From assembly GCA_964490845.1 (NCBI GenBank), contig CAZBED010000001.1, positions 186,001 to 250,000 on the forward strand: DNA of 64,000 nucleotides. The letters run 5' to 3'. The stretch is from JADJSS01 sp964490845 (GTDB lineage Bacteria; Bacteroidota; Bacteroidia; Chitinophagales; JADIYW01). The notes under the pieces are model-generated. The model searched no databases. It was not told the DNA's origin and saw only the letters and a program-made list of their open reading frames with translations. The position numbers and the translations under genes are program-made. Shown piece after piece: positions 44,401-52,800 of the stretch (positions within the stretch are counted from its first letter, which is position 1; the number at the start of each line of letters is the position of its first letter).

Positions 44401-44422
44401 CAAAAGTAAACAGAAGAATGAT

Positions 44423-45070
44423 ATGGCTAATATCTTTTATGAAAACCATACCCCACAACTGAAATTCAAACTGAGCCACAAACCTTCGCATGAAGAATGC
44501 AAAGCGTATTTTATTCAGTTTCTCCGGAATTTCAACATGTTCTCAGAGCATGACCTGAAAAATATAGAAAAATGCCTGGAATACGGGGTATGGAAAAAGA
44601 ATGAGGCCATCTTTAAAACCGGAGAAGTAGGCGAATACCTTAATTTTATTTGTCAGGGTGCCGTAAAATATTACACGGAAGATGAAAACGGACAGCATAT
44701 TATCGGTTTTTTGACGGAATGTAATTTTTGCTCGCCTATGAAAAACTTTCTGTCAAGGCTACCTTCCGATGAAGGGGTAACCTGTATTGAAGATTCGTAC
44801 GGATTAAAAATTCCACTGTATGATTTTATCACGATACTGGAACAAAAACCGTTTGCAGAGTTTTTTCAAAAACTCAATAGTGACCTTCTTTATTTTTTTG
44901 AACAGCGCCTGATATCTTTTCAGTCGTTAGATGCCAAAGGACGGTATGAGCTGACACAGAAAGAAGAACCCCATATTTTCCATCGCTACTCACTGCAGGA
45001 TATTGCCAATTTTCTTGGAATCACCCCTGAGACACTCAGCAGAATCCGGAATGAAAAGGGGAAAAAGTGA
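44423..45070 (+). CDS. Crp/Fnr family transcriptional regulator, paralog 1
   Basis: A 215-residue regulator with a cyclic-nucleotide-binding-type beta-roll (about 40-145), a dimerisation helix and a C-terminal winged helix (about 188-210). The recognition helix TPETLSRIR keeps E203, S206 and R207, the E-x-x-S-R set that FNR uses to read TTGAT half-sites. The N-terminal cysteine cluster of FNR is absent, so it does not sense oxygen the same way; the residues that bind cAMP in Crp are not conserved either. The effector is unknown. A close paralog lies 125 nt downstream. Confidence 0.9.
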   Translation: MANIFYENHTPQLKFKLSHKPSHEECKAYFIQFLRNFNMFSEHDLKNIEKCLEYGVWKKNEAIFKTGEVGEYLNFICQGAVKYYTEDENGQHIIGFLTECNFCSPMKNFLSRLPSDEGVTCIEDSYGLKIPLYDFITILEQKPFAEFFQKLNSDLLYFFEQRLISFQSLDAKGRYELTQKEEPHIFHRYSLQDIANFLGITPETLSRIRNEKGKK

Positions 45071-45075
45071 CCCAT

Positions 45076-45087
45076 TGACTTTTGTCA
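45076..45087. promoter_or_regulatory. Crp/Fnr-type palindrome between the two regulators
   Basis: TGAC-TTTT-GTCA sits 6 nt after the first regulator's stop and about 80 nt upstream of the predicted start of the second transcript, an activator-like distance. Confidence 0.55.
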
Positions 45088-45125
45088 GATAATGATTCTT
45101 ATTTTATTGTTTTACAGCAGATTTC

Positions 45126-45170
45126 TTGTTTGAGCGTTTATTTGTAAGTATCTTAGCAAAGAAACATAAA
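45126..45170 (+). promoter_or_regulatory. promoter of the second Crp/Fnr regulator
   Basis: TTG (45126-45128), 20 nt, TATCTTAG (45149-45156), then AAAGAAACATAAA (45158-45170), identical in sequence and spacing to the first promoter's start region. Confidence 0.55.
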
Positions 45171-45195
45171 TACCTTTTATATCCCCAATCTTAGT

Positions 45196-45849
45196 ATGAA
45201 CAACTTATCGCTGAGAAATACAATTACCAACAAGGTAAAGTTTTACAATCCGTATAAGCCCACTGCCAAAGAGTGTTTTAGCTATTTCATACAGTATTTA
45301 GCTTATTTCTCTTTTTTGTCGCCTAATGATTTAAAAGATGTGGAACACTACTGGGAATATTATCTGCTGCATAAAAACCAACCGCTGGTACTGCCGGGAG
45401 ACGTTTGTGAGTATATTGTATTTATCTGCAAAGGAGCTATAAAACATTATGTCTTACACAACAACAGCCCGGTGAATATTGATTTTGCCACAGACGGGCA
45501 TTTTTGTTCCGGAATCAGAAGTTTTCTCCATCAGTCTAAGGCCGGCGATGGATTTGTATGCACGCAAACTACTTTCTGCCTAAGAATTTCGTATAAAAAA
45601 TTTAGGGAGCTGATTAAAGAACATCCTGCCTTTGCAACATTGTTTGAGATGCTGAACGAAGAATCTACCTTGAGGTTAATGAATCGCCTCGCTTCATTTC
45701 AGACCATGGACGCCAAAGGAAGGTACCTGTTACTGAAAAACGAGAATCCGGATGTATTCCACCGTTTCACCGTCCAGGATATTTCCAACTATTTGGGCAT
45801 TAAGCCTGAAACACTTTGCCGGCTGCGCAAAAGTGAAATAACCGGGTAA
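45196..45849 (+). CDS. Crp/Fnr family transcriptional regulator, paralog 2
   Basis: A 217-residue regulator collinear with its neighbour: the same YFIQ(F/Y)L start, beta-roll with VFICKGAIKHYV, the (I/S)FQ(S/T)(L/M)DAKGRY dimer-helix end and a winged helix with KPETLCRLR. A cysteine replaces the serine of the FNR-like E-x-x-S-R set, so the two paralogs may read slightly different sites. Its stop is 2 nt from the stop of the convergent arginine deiminase gene. Confidence 0.88.
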   Translation: MNNLSLRNTITNKVKFYNPYKPTAKECFSYFIQYLAYFSFLSPNDLKDVEHYWEYYLLHKNQPLVLPGDVCEYIVFICKGAIKHYVLHNNSPVNIDFATDGHFCSGIRSFLHQSKAGDGFVCTQTTFCLRISYKKFRELIKEHPAFATLFEMLNEESTLRLMNRLASFQTMDAKGRYLLLKNENPDVFHRFTVQDISNYLGIKPETLCRLRKSEITG

Positions 45850-45851
45850 GT

Positions 45852-47072
45852 TCATATTCTGGCAATCGGAAAAGTCATACAATGCGGGCCGCCGCGCGCG
45901 CGCGACAATTCGGCTGATGACAAGGTGATGATGGTATTATTCAGTTCATCCAGTGTAAATTCTTCTGACAATACACGCTTGGCGCTTACTATGGAAAATC
46001 CGTTTTCCCTGAATGCTTTCAGCGTATGGATATTCCGTTCATAGCAATAGGCTACACCCGATTTTACGGTCACAAAATTACAGCCATCCGTCCATTGTTC
46101 CCGCTGCTGAAACGGAGATACACCATTGCCGCAGGAAATAAACCGCATAGAAGGATAGATTTCTTTAATCAATTCTTTTAACGACGGATGCAGCACCGCA
46201 CGTTTGTTATCCTTCGAATAAGTGATGATATCCACCTTGTCATTTTTCTCAAACATCAGCGGTGAAAAGCCAACACAGGTTTCGGCGCTGATCATCGTAA
46301 AAATGGTGTCCAGGTGCATACAATAGCGTTCATTAGGAATCTCCACCACCGTCACATAATCTACCACATCGTGTTCAAACAGATAGTTTTTAAGTTCAAA
46401 AATGGCATCCAGGCTCGTTCGCTCACTCTCTCCTATCAGCAAATGCCGCGGATGTATCAGCATAATATCGCCGCCTTCTACGGACATATCTGAATCCATC
46501 TCCAGATTCTCATCCGACACAAAGTCGATTACTTTGCCCTTAAAGGATTCAAACAACGGATGGTATTGAACAATAAATTTATGGAGGAAATTTTCCCGCA
46601 GGCGAACCGGCTTATTGGCTTTAGAAATAATTAGATGGTCATTAACCACACAGCCGATGTCGCGCGTAAACACTAAATTCGGCAGTGGCTTGATGATACT
46701 TTCTTCGCTTTCCGGGTGAACGCCGGAAATCAGTACCTGTCCGAGGTATTCCGGCTCTATTTGTTTAAGCTTTTCGTATTTACCTAAACTCAAATCCTCT
46801 TTTTTATAAATGTACTCGAGCAGTTCGGATTTCACTTGTTCGTTTTTCAATACATCTTCCAGTAAAGACTGAAACTCGATGACATTTTCTTTACCCAACA
46901 GCTGCCGCAATGTTTCGGTGAACTGGTAATGTTCGTCAATCATCCTCGGAAGAAAAACAATATCGTCGTACAACAACTCCTCCGCAATTTCCGGGGATAC
47001 ATGATCTATACCCATATCCGGTTCGTGCACGATGACCTTCTGTAATGTTTGTATTTCTGAGTTTATCTGCAT
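45852..47072 (-). CDS. arginine deiminase family protein
   Basis: A 406-residue guanidine-modifying enzyme matching arginine deiminase. All family motifs are visible: FTRDIGCVV, the EGGDIML loop, RYCMHLDTIFT with the catalytic histidine, and the nucleophile loop ARGGPHCMTFP with cysteine about 8 residues from the end. It would convert arginine to citrulline and ammonia. I use the ATG at 47072 (MQINSEIQTLQKVIVHEPD), the family start, which follows a -7 box by 9 nt; the longer frame begins at a TTG (47129). No carbamate kinase or ornithine carbamoyltransferase gene is near, so a full ADI pathway is not shown. Confidence 0.9.
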   Translation of the reverse strand: MQINSEIQTLQKVIVHEPDMGIDHVSPEIAEELLYDDIVFLPRMIDEHYQFTETLRQLLGKENVIEFQSLLEDVLKNEQVKSELLEYIYKKEDLSLGKYEKLKQIEPEYLGQVLISGVHPESEESIIKPLPNLVFTRDIGCVVNDHLIISKANKPVRLRENFLHKFIVQYHPLFESFKGKVIDFVSDENLEMDSDMSVEGGDIMLIHPRHLLIGESERTSLDAIFELKNYLFEHDVVDYVTVVEIPNERYCMHLDTIFTMISAETCVGFSPLMFEKNDKVDIITYSKDNKRAVLHPSLKELIKEIYPSMRFISCGNGVSPFQQREQWTDGCNFVTVKSGVAYCYERNIHTLKAFRENGFSIVSAKRVLSEEFTLDELNNTIITLSSAELSRARGGPHCMTFPIARI

Positions 47073-47081
47073 ATAAGAACT

Positions 47082-47089
47082 CAAAAGTA
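47082..47089 (-). promoter_or_regulatory. -7 element of the arginine deiminase gene
   Basis: TACTTTTG on the minus strand matches TAnnTTTG and ends 9 nt before the ATG at 47072. No TTG at the usual spacing. Confidence 0.5.
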
Positions 47090-47120
47090 CAGCTAAATTT
47101 TCATTTTTTATGGATTCATT

Positions 47121-47227
47121 CTTTCCCAACTGAGTCTGCCGACAGGCCTGCCTGTCGGCAGACAGGCAGGGACTCTGCGTTGACTATATAACTACGCAGA
47201 GTCCTCTACGAGAGACTCTGCTGGGAA
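47121..47227. repeat. nested inverted repeats upstream of the arginine deiminase gene
   Basis: Hairpin A: TCTGCCGACAGGC (47135-47147) with GCCTGTCGGCAGA (47150-47162). An alternative stem GCCTGTC/GACAGGC (47150-47156 with 47161-47167) shares its right arm. Hairpin B: GGACTCTGCGT (47170-47180) with ACGCAGAGTCC (47194-47204). Outer, imperfect arms CTTTCCCAACTGAGTC and GACTCTGCTGGGAAAAG enclose both. It lies between same-strand genes. Confidence 0.8.
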
Positions 47228-47303
47228 AAGTAATTTTTGAAATAGATAAGATTAACCCTAAAAAATTTATGCGAAGTAAAAAGGACCAGTTAATTTAACA
47301 ATA

Positions 47304-48368
47304 TTACTTCAGCCTGCACACCATACGCACCGGCTGGTGGTCAGAATATTCAAAACCCATATCCTCGCCTTTTACTTCCAGCAGTTCCACATTCGGTGAC
47401 AACAAGAAAAAATCAATTACCGTTGTATACGTTTTACCGGACTCATACGGGAAATCTACTTTGCGGTTGGTGGGCACGGTTTTATCAAAAGCAAAAATCC
47501 AGTCCTTCTCAATAAAATCAGACGGCACGGGCATTTCTTCGTAATCGCTTTTTTCTTTCAAAGGTGTATATCCGGGCGGAATCTGATTCCAGTCGCCACC
47601 TACGATGACATAATTTCCTTTGGCATATTCTTCGACGATATACTTTTTAAAATAAGCCATCTCCTGCTTTTTCAAGGTACCGCCATCATACGCAGAATTG
47701 TGCGTATTAATAACGACTAATTGTTTTCCGTTCTTCAAATTAAAGCGGTGTTTTACAAAACAGCGATCGAGAAAAAACAGACCCTTGGGCCAGGAAAAAT
47801 TGGACGGAAATGCATATTTCACAGGCATCTCTGCATCCTGATACTTATAAAATGTGGCAATACCGCCCAGCACTTTACCCATCGGCTCGAAGAAAGGAAT
47901 GGGTACATGCTTCACATCATAGTTTTTGCCAAAAACCGCTTTAAAATTCCCCAGTATTTCAAAAGCCTGCTGAAATTGCTCGATATGATAACTGCGTTTG
48001 GAGTTCCTGTCTATCTCCTGAATATGAATAAAGTCGGCATCCGATTTCCATTGTGTTATCGTCTCAATAAAACCCTTGAAATTCTTTTCGGATAATCCTT
48101 TGGAGGGCCGTACCATTTTTCCGCCGTCATAGAAGAAATCAGATTCTTTACCCAGTCCGCAATAACCAATATTCCAGTCATAAAAAACCAGCGTATCTTT
48201 TTCCAAAAGCGGCAACTTGTCTTTAGGCTCGAGTACTTCCGCTGCTTCCTCCGCCTTCGGCTTATAATCGGTAAGTTGCGCAAACACTATTGCACCAATG
48301 ACATACAAGCCAAACAGCATTGCCACTGCCAGGATTATTTTAATCAGTATCATGCCGTATTTTTTCAT
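47304..48368 (-). CDS. membrane-anchored endonuclease/exonuclease/phosphatase family protein
   Basis: A 354-residue EEP-superfamily hydrolase preceded by one membrane helix (about 8-30), so the catalytic domain is probably periplasmic. EEP motifs are YDWNIGYCGLG (entry asparagine), IHIQEID (metal glutamate), VINTHNSAYDGG, VGGDWNQIPPG and the C-terminal YSDHQPVRMV with catalytic aspartate-histidine. Substrates in the family range from nucleic acids to sphingomyelin and phosphoinositides; none can be chosen here. Confidence 0.85.
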   Translation of the reverse strand: MKKYGMILIKIILAVAMLFGLYVIGAIVFAQLTDYKPKAEEAAEVLEPKDKLPLLEKDTLVFYDWNIGYCGLGKESDFFYDGGKMVRPSKGLSEKNFKGFIETITQWKSDADFIHIQEIDRNSKRSYHIEQFQQAFEILGNFKAVFGKNYDVKHVPIPFFEPMGKVLGGIATFYKYQDAEMPVKYAFPSNFSWPKGLFFLDRCFVKHRFNLKNGKQLVVINTHNSAYDGGTLKKQEMAYFKKYIVEEYAKGNYVIVGGDWNQIPPGYTPLKEKSDYEEMPVPSDFIEKDWIFAFDKTVPTNRKVDFPYESGKTYTTVIDFFLLSPNVELLEVKGEDMGFEYSDHQPVRMVCRLK

Positions 48369-48411
48369 GTGAATACTTTGTGAATGACGGTAAGAACGCT
48401 AAATTTAGGCT

Positions 48412-48419
48412 TATTTTAG
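48412..48419 (+). promoter_or_regulatory. candidate -7 element of the lipase gene
   Basis: TATTTTAG is one base from TAnnTTTG and lies 18 nt before the ATG at 48438. Confidence 0.35.
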
Positions 48420-48437
48420 AATATAAAATCAATCTGC

Positions 48438-49274
48438 ATGAAAAATACGGTGTTAAAATGGAAATCGAATGACGGCCTCGATATTTTTGGTCAAAAATGG
48501 GAAAATGAAACTCAACCTGCAAAAGCGGTGATTTGTCTGGTTCACGGCTTCGGAGAACACAGCTCCCGCTACGAGCATGTGGCCCGTTTTTTTACCGATA
48601 ATAATTATGCGGTCATAACGTATGATGCCCGCGGCCATGGAAGATCCGGCGGTAAAAGAGGGCATTTTGTTTCTTATGATGAATTTTTGAATGATGTAGA
48701 TAATCTGCTCAAACAAGCAGACAGCAATTTTCCCAATCTTCCAAAGATACTGTACGGCCACAGTATGGGCGGGCAGGTGGTAGCCAACTTTGCAATCCGG
48801 CGCCAGCCTAAAATTTCGGGTGTTATTTTATCGTCTCCGTTCTTCCAGCCGGGTTTCGCGCCTCCTGCGGTTAAAATTGCTGCCGGAAAATTATTGCGCA
48901 ATCTGATTCCGGGTTTCTCCCTACCTTCCGGGCTGGATGTGAATGCCATCTCCAGAGACAAAGAGGTGGTGAAAAAATACAGCAATGACCCGATGGTATT
49001 TGACATCATTTCGTCCAAAATGGGTATAGAGCTGATTGAATTCGGGCAGGAAGCAATAGCCAATGCCGCAAAACTGACATTACCGACATTGCTGTTTCAC
49101 GGAACTGCCGACCAGCTTACTTCGTTTAACGCGAGTAAACAATTTGTTGCCAATGCGGGTAAAAATGTAACCTTTATCGAATATCCGGGTTTATACCACG
49201 AATGCCATAATGAGCCAGAAAAAGGACAGGTTTTACAGAATGTGTTGGATTGGTGTAATAAATTGGAGGGATAG
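48438..49274 (+). CDS. alpha/beta hydrolase, monoacylglycerol lipase-like
   Basis: A 278-residue serine hydrolase of the Hydrolase_4 (lysophospholipase/monoacylglycerol lipase) family. The oxyanion segment LVHGFGEHSSRYEHVARFF, ARGHGRSGGKRGH, the nucleophile elbow YGHSMGGQV, the acid in HGTADQLTS and the histidine in GLYHECHNEPEK are all present. No signal peptide, so it should be cytoplasmic. It would cleave monoglycerides or lysophospholipids. Confidence 0.9.
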   Translation: MKNTVLKWKSNDGLDIFGQKWENETQPAKAVICLVHGFGEHSSRYEHVARFFTDNNYAVITYDARGHGRSGGKRGHFVSYDEFLNDVDNLLKQADSNFPNLPKILYGHSMGGQVVANFAIRRQPKISGVILSSPFFQPGFAPPAVKIAAGKLLRNLIPGFSLPSGLDVNAISRDKEVVKKYSNDPMVFDIISSKMGIELIEFGQEAIANAAKLTLPTLLFHGTADQLTSFNASKQFVANAGKNVTFIEYPGLYHECHNEPEKGQVLQNVLDWCNKLEG

Positions 49275-49297
49275 TGCTCATATTCAGATTTTAATTG

Positions 49298-49305
49298 TAT
49301 CTTTG
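49298..49305 (+). promoter_or_regulatory. candidate -7 element of the RRM gene
   Basis: TATCTTTG matches TAnnTTTG. It implies an AT-rich leader of about 100 nt, longer than for other genes here, before the ATG at 49412. Confidence 0.5.
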
Positions 49306-49411
49306 TTTCACTATAGTTCTTTTTAATTTTTCTTGTCTTATGTTGTAAATGTTCATTTGATTTGATTTTAAAAAGTATGTAGCCCTATTTTAAATTTTTA
49401 AATAAAAAAAA

Positions 49412-49774
49412 ATGAACATTTTTGTTGCAAACATTGAAAGAAAAGTGAATGACGAACAATTACAGGAATTGTTTGCTCAGCACGGAGAAATCGCTTCTCT
49501 GAAATTAATCAAAGACAGAGACACAGGCGTCAGCAAAGGCTACGCATTCGTGGAAATGCCGAATGATGACGAAGCTCAAAAAGCAATTGACGCTTTAAAC
49601 GGTTATGAACTGGAAGGCAGAGCATTAGCGGTAAACGAAGCTCGTCCTAAAACAGAGTACAAAAAATCAAGCGGCGGCGGCTACAAAGGCGGCGGCGGCG
49701 GTTACAAAAGCGGCGGTGGCGGCTATAACAAAGGCGGTTATGGCGGTGGAAGTGACTACAAAAAAAGATATTAA
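49412..49774 (+). CDS. glycine-rich RNA-binding protein with one RRM
   Basis: A 120-residue protein with a single RNA recognition motif: RNP2 IFVANI at residues 3-8 and RNP1 KGYAFVEM at 42-49. The tail (about 83-120) repeats GGGYK units. This is the layout of bacterial glycine-rich RRM proteins in cyanobacteria and Bacteroidota, often linked to cold or general RNA chaperone roles. A long AT-rich leader and a strong terminator frame it as a single-gene transcript. Confidence 0.92.
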   Translation: MNIFVANIERKVNDEQLQELFAQHGEIASLKLIKDRDTGVSKGYAFVEMPNDDEAQKAIDALNGYELEGRALAVNEARPKTEYKKSSGGGYKGGGGGYKSGGGGYNKGGYGGGSDYKKRY

Positions 49775-49792
49775 TAGTAACTTATACTACCT

Positions 49793-49823
49793 AAAGCCTT
49801 CGATTTTTTCGAAGGCTTTTTTT
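49793..49823 (+). terminator. intrinsic terminator after the RRM gene
   Basis: AAAGCCTTCGA (49793-49803) and TCGAAGGCTTT (49809-49819) form an 11-bp stem followed by T residues to 49823. Confidence 0.93.
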
Positions 49824-49854
49824 GTTGGTAAAAACGAAATGCGTATCGTAAATT

Positions 49855-52800
49855 GTGACGGATAAAACGGCGATGTATTCAGACACCTTTTTAGAAAAAT
49901 TACTGGTTCGGCTGAAAAGCGGAGATGCGAGGAGTATACATCTCAATGCGCTGCCCAGCAATTTTGCCCGGCTGGATATTTATGATTTGGCGACGATAGA
50001 GCAAAGTATGCATCTGTCCTTTTTACAGCATCTGCTGACAAAAAAATCATTTCGGTTTTCTATCACCATAGAGCCGGAAATATGGAAAGGTAAAACTGAA
50101 GATCAGAAAAAAATCATTCAGCGAATCATCAAACGCCTGAACCACCTGGATTATCAGGAGAAAGAAGAATTTTCAGAACACGGTTACAGTACGTTTGGTT
50201 TCGGCTATCCGTTATTGATAAAACGCGCCCCTGATCACCCCGAAAGAATCTTAAAAGCGCCGTTGCTGATATGGTATCTGTCTATTGAGAAAGACACCCG
50301 AAAAAACAATACGTGGATTATTTCCCGAAACGAAGACCATCCGCTCATTTTCAACGAACTGCTACGTTCGCATTTTGAGCAGCAGGAAAAAATAAAAACC
50401 GATGATCTGGAGTCTTTTCTGGAAGATGATTTTTTGGATGAAAAACAACTGAATCTGTTTTGCAAACTGTTGCTGGACAAACTGCATGTGCCGTTTGACG
50501 CGGATGAAAACATCGTTACCTTGCTGCCTGGCTCCAACAAGGAAGCCATTGAAAACATCACCAAAGAAAAACCCTGGATTCGCTGGAGTGCGATATTCGG
50601 GCTTTATAAAATGCAGAAACAGCCCATCATACGGGATGTAGAAAATTTACTGCGGCAGCAGACAGCTGCCATTGAACCGGAAACCGGCAATCTTTCCGGT
50701 GATATTTCTTTTGACGGTGAAGTGCTAAGTCCGATAACCTTAGACGCCAGCCAGGAAAATGTATTGAACCAATTAAGTAACCATGATAAACTTATCATTC
50801 AGGGGCCTCCGGGAACCGGAAAAAGCCAGACACTCACGGCTATTATCACACAGGCTTTATTGAATAACCGGAAAGTGCTCGTGGTGTGTGAAAAACGAAC
50901 AGCCATGGAAGTGCTGTATGCCAATTTAAAGACAAAAAAACTGGAACACCTTTGTGCTATTATCGAGGATGTATATACCGACAGAAAAAAAGTTGTTGAG
51001 CAGGTTCGTTCCGTCATTGACAATAACGCCCCCCCTATTCGGTTCAGAAGCCACGAATATGAAATGCTGCACGCACAATTCTTATCCCTGAAGGAGGAAA
51101 TCAATTTCAGAATCAATTTTACACATTCACAGGTATTCGGGGACGACAACTGGCTGGAATTGCTTTGCAACAGTTCCATCCTGAATTCCAATTCAATTAT
51201 TGCAAATAAAGCTAGTTCTTTACTTAAACAACTTCGAAACAGCGATTATCAATTTTCTTATGAGGAGTTTACTACCCTGAAAGGTAAAATCACTGATGCA
51301 TACGAACTATTCATAAAAATTCACGGTGACGCTGACGTTTTCAGGCAACTCAACAGCAGTTTATTTGACCACACAGATTATGAAAAAAATCTTTTTGAAA
51401 GCCTTAACTCTCTCTTTCAGCGCAGCAGTGATTTAGAAAACACGATTCATGAGAAACTTAATGAATATCAGCATGAATTTAATATCCTGACGGGTATCAC
51501 ACATTTCAAAACAACCGTCTTATCTGTATTCTTATCTTCTTACAAACGAATAACACAGGAAAAAAACTCTTGTTTGTCTGCGTATTCCGAAATCAAATTA
51601 CAACTGGAGGAATACCCATCTTTTAATGCAACTCTTATACCTATTGTCGATCTGAAAAAGATGGATACGCTGCTGCCTTCCATAGAACAGATTAAAAGCC
51701 AAACCAGTCAGTTTCTGCAGCAACAGCATTTGTTTTCTGATTACTATCAATACAAACAATTTCTTCTGCAACAAGATTTAAAGACACAAAATCTAATAGA
51801 AGCTATAGCAGCGACAGGAAACAACGACTGGGTATCCATTTTCACCGCTTACTACCTGAATCAGTTTATTCTGCAAACCTCTCTGGCAAACGGAATTAAA
51901 GACGATACGCAAATACTCTTTAATGAACTGCAACAAAAAGATGTTTTTGTGAAACAAATGCTTGCTGATAAAGTCAGTCAAATCTGGCAAGAGAATATCC
52001 ATCAGCTTTTAGATAATGCGGATATTCCAGAACTGAAATACCTTTATAACCAGCGCAAGAACAAACAATTTGCCACAAAAAATTCGTTGCGCAAAATCAT
52101 TCATCACGACATTGATTTTTTCACTACGCTGTTTCCCGTATTAATGGTCAACCCATCGGTATGTACGTCCATACTTCCGCTACAAAAGGACTTGTTTGAT
52201 TTTATAATTTTAGACGAAGCAAGTCAGCTGAGGCTCGAAGATACGTACACCTCTTTGCTGAGAGGAAAAATAAAAATCATTTCAGGAGATAAACATCAGA
52301 TGCCGCCAAGCAATTTTTTCGGCAGTGAAACCATCTTCTGGGAGGAAAACGAAACGGAAAATGAGACCGAGAATTTTCTGGCAGGAAGTAAATCTTTGCT
52401 GGAATACGCGGATGATGCCAACTACAAAAACTCCTATCTTGATTTTCATTATCGCTCGCTGCATCCTGATTTAATCCAGTTCTCCAACCATGCTTTTTAT
52501 CAGTCACGCCTGATTCCAATGCCGGAGAAAGAAAACTACCCGGCTTTATTTTACATACAAACAGACGGGCAGTACACACAAGGCACCAACCCAAGGGAAG
52601 CTGCGGAGATAGTCGCATTCATCTACCAGATTCATAAAATTAATGGCGCCTGTCCTTCTGTCGGGATTGCCACGTTCAATATCTTTCAGCGAGACCTGAT
52701 TTTAGATGAACTGTATAATCAGGCTTATGCCGAAAAAGAAAAGAATGATCTGCTGCAGGAGCTGTTAGCCAAAGGATTATTCGTAAAAAACCTGGAAAAC

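Noticed and set aside
47073..47129. TTG start giving a longer arginine deiminase
   Set aside because: The family begins at MQINSEIQ (47072), a -7 box lies inside the extension, and the TTG falls within the inverted-repeat region.
47178..47194. FNR-type site (TTGACTATATAAC) before the arginine deiminase gene
   Set aside because: The right half-site does not match; the sequence is mainly the loop of a hairpin.
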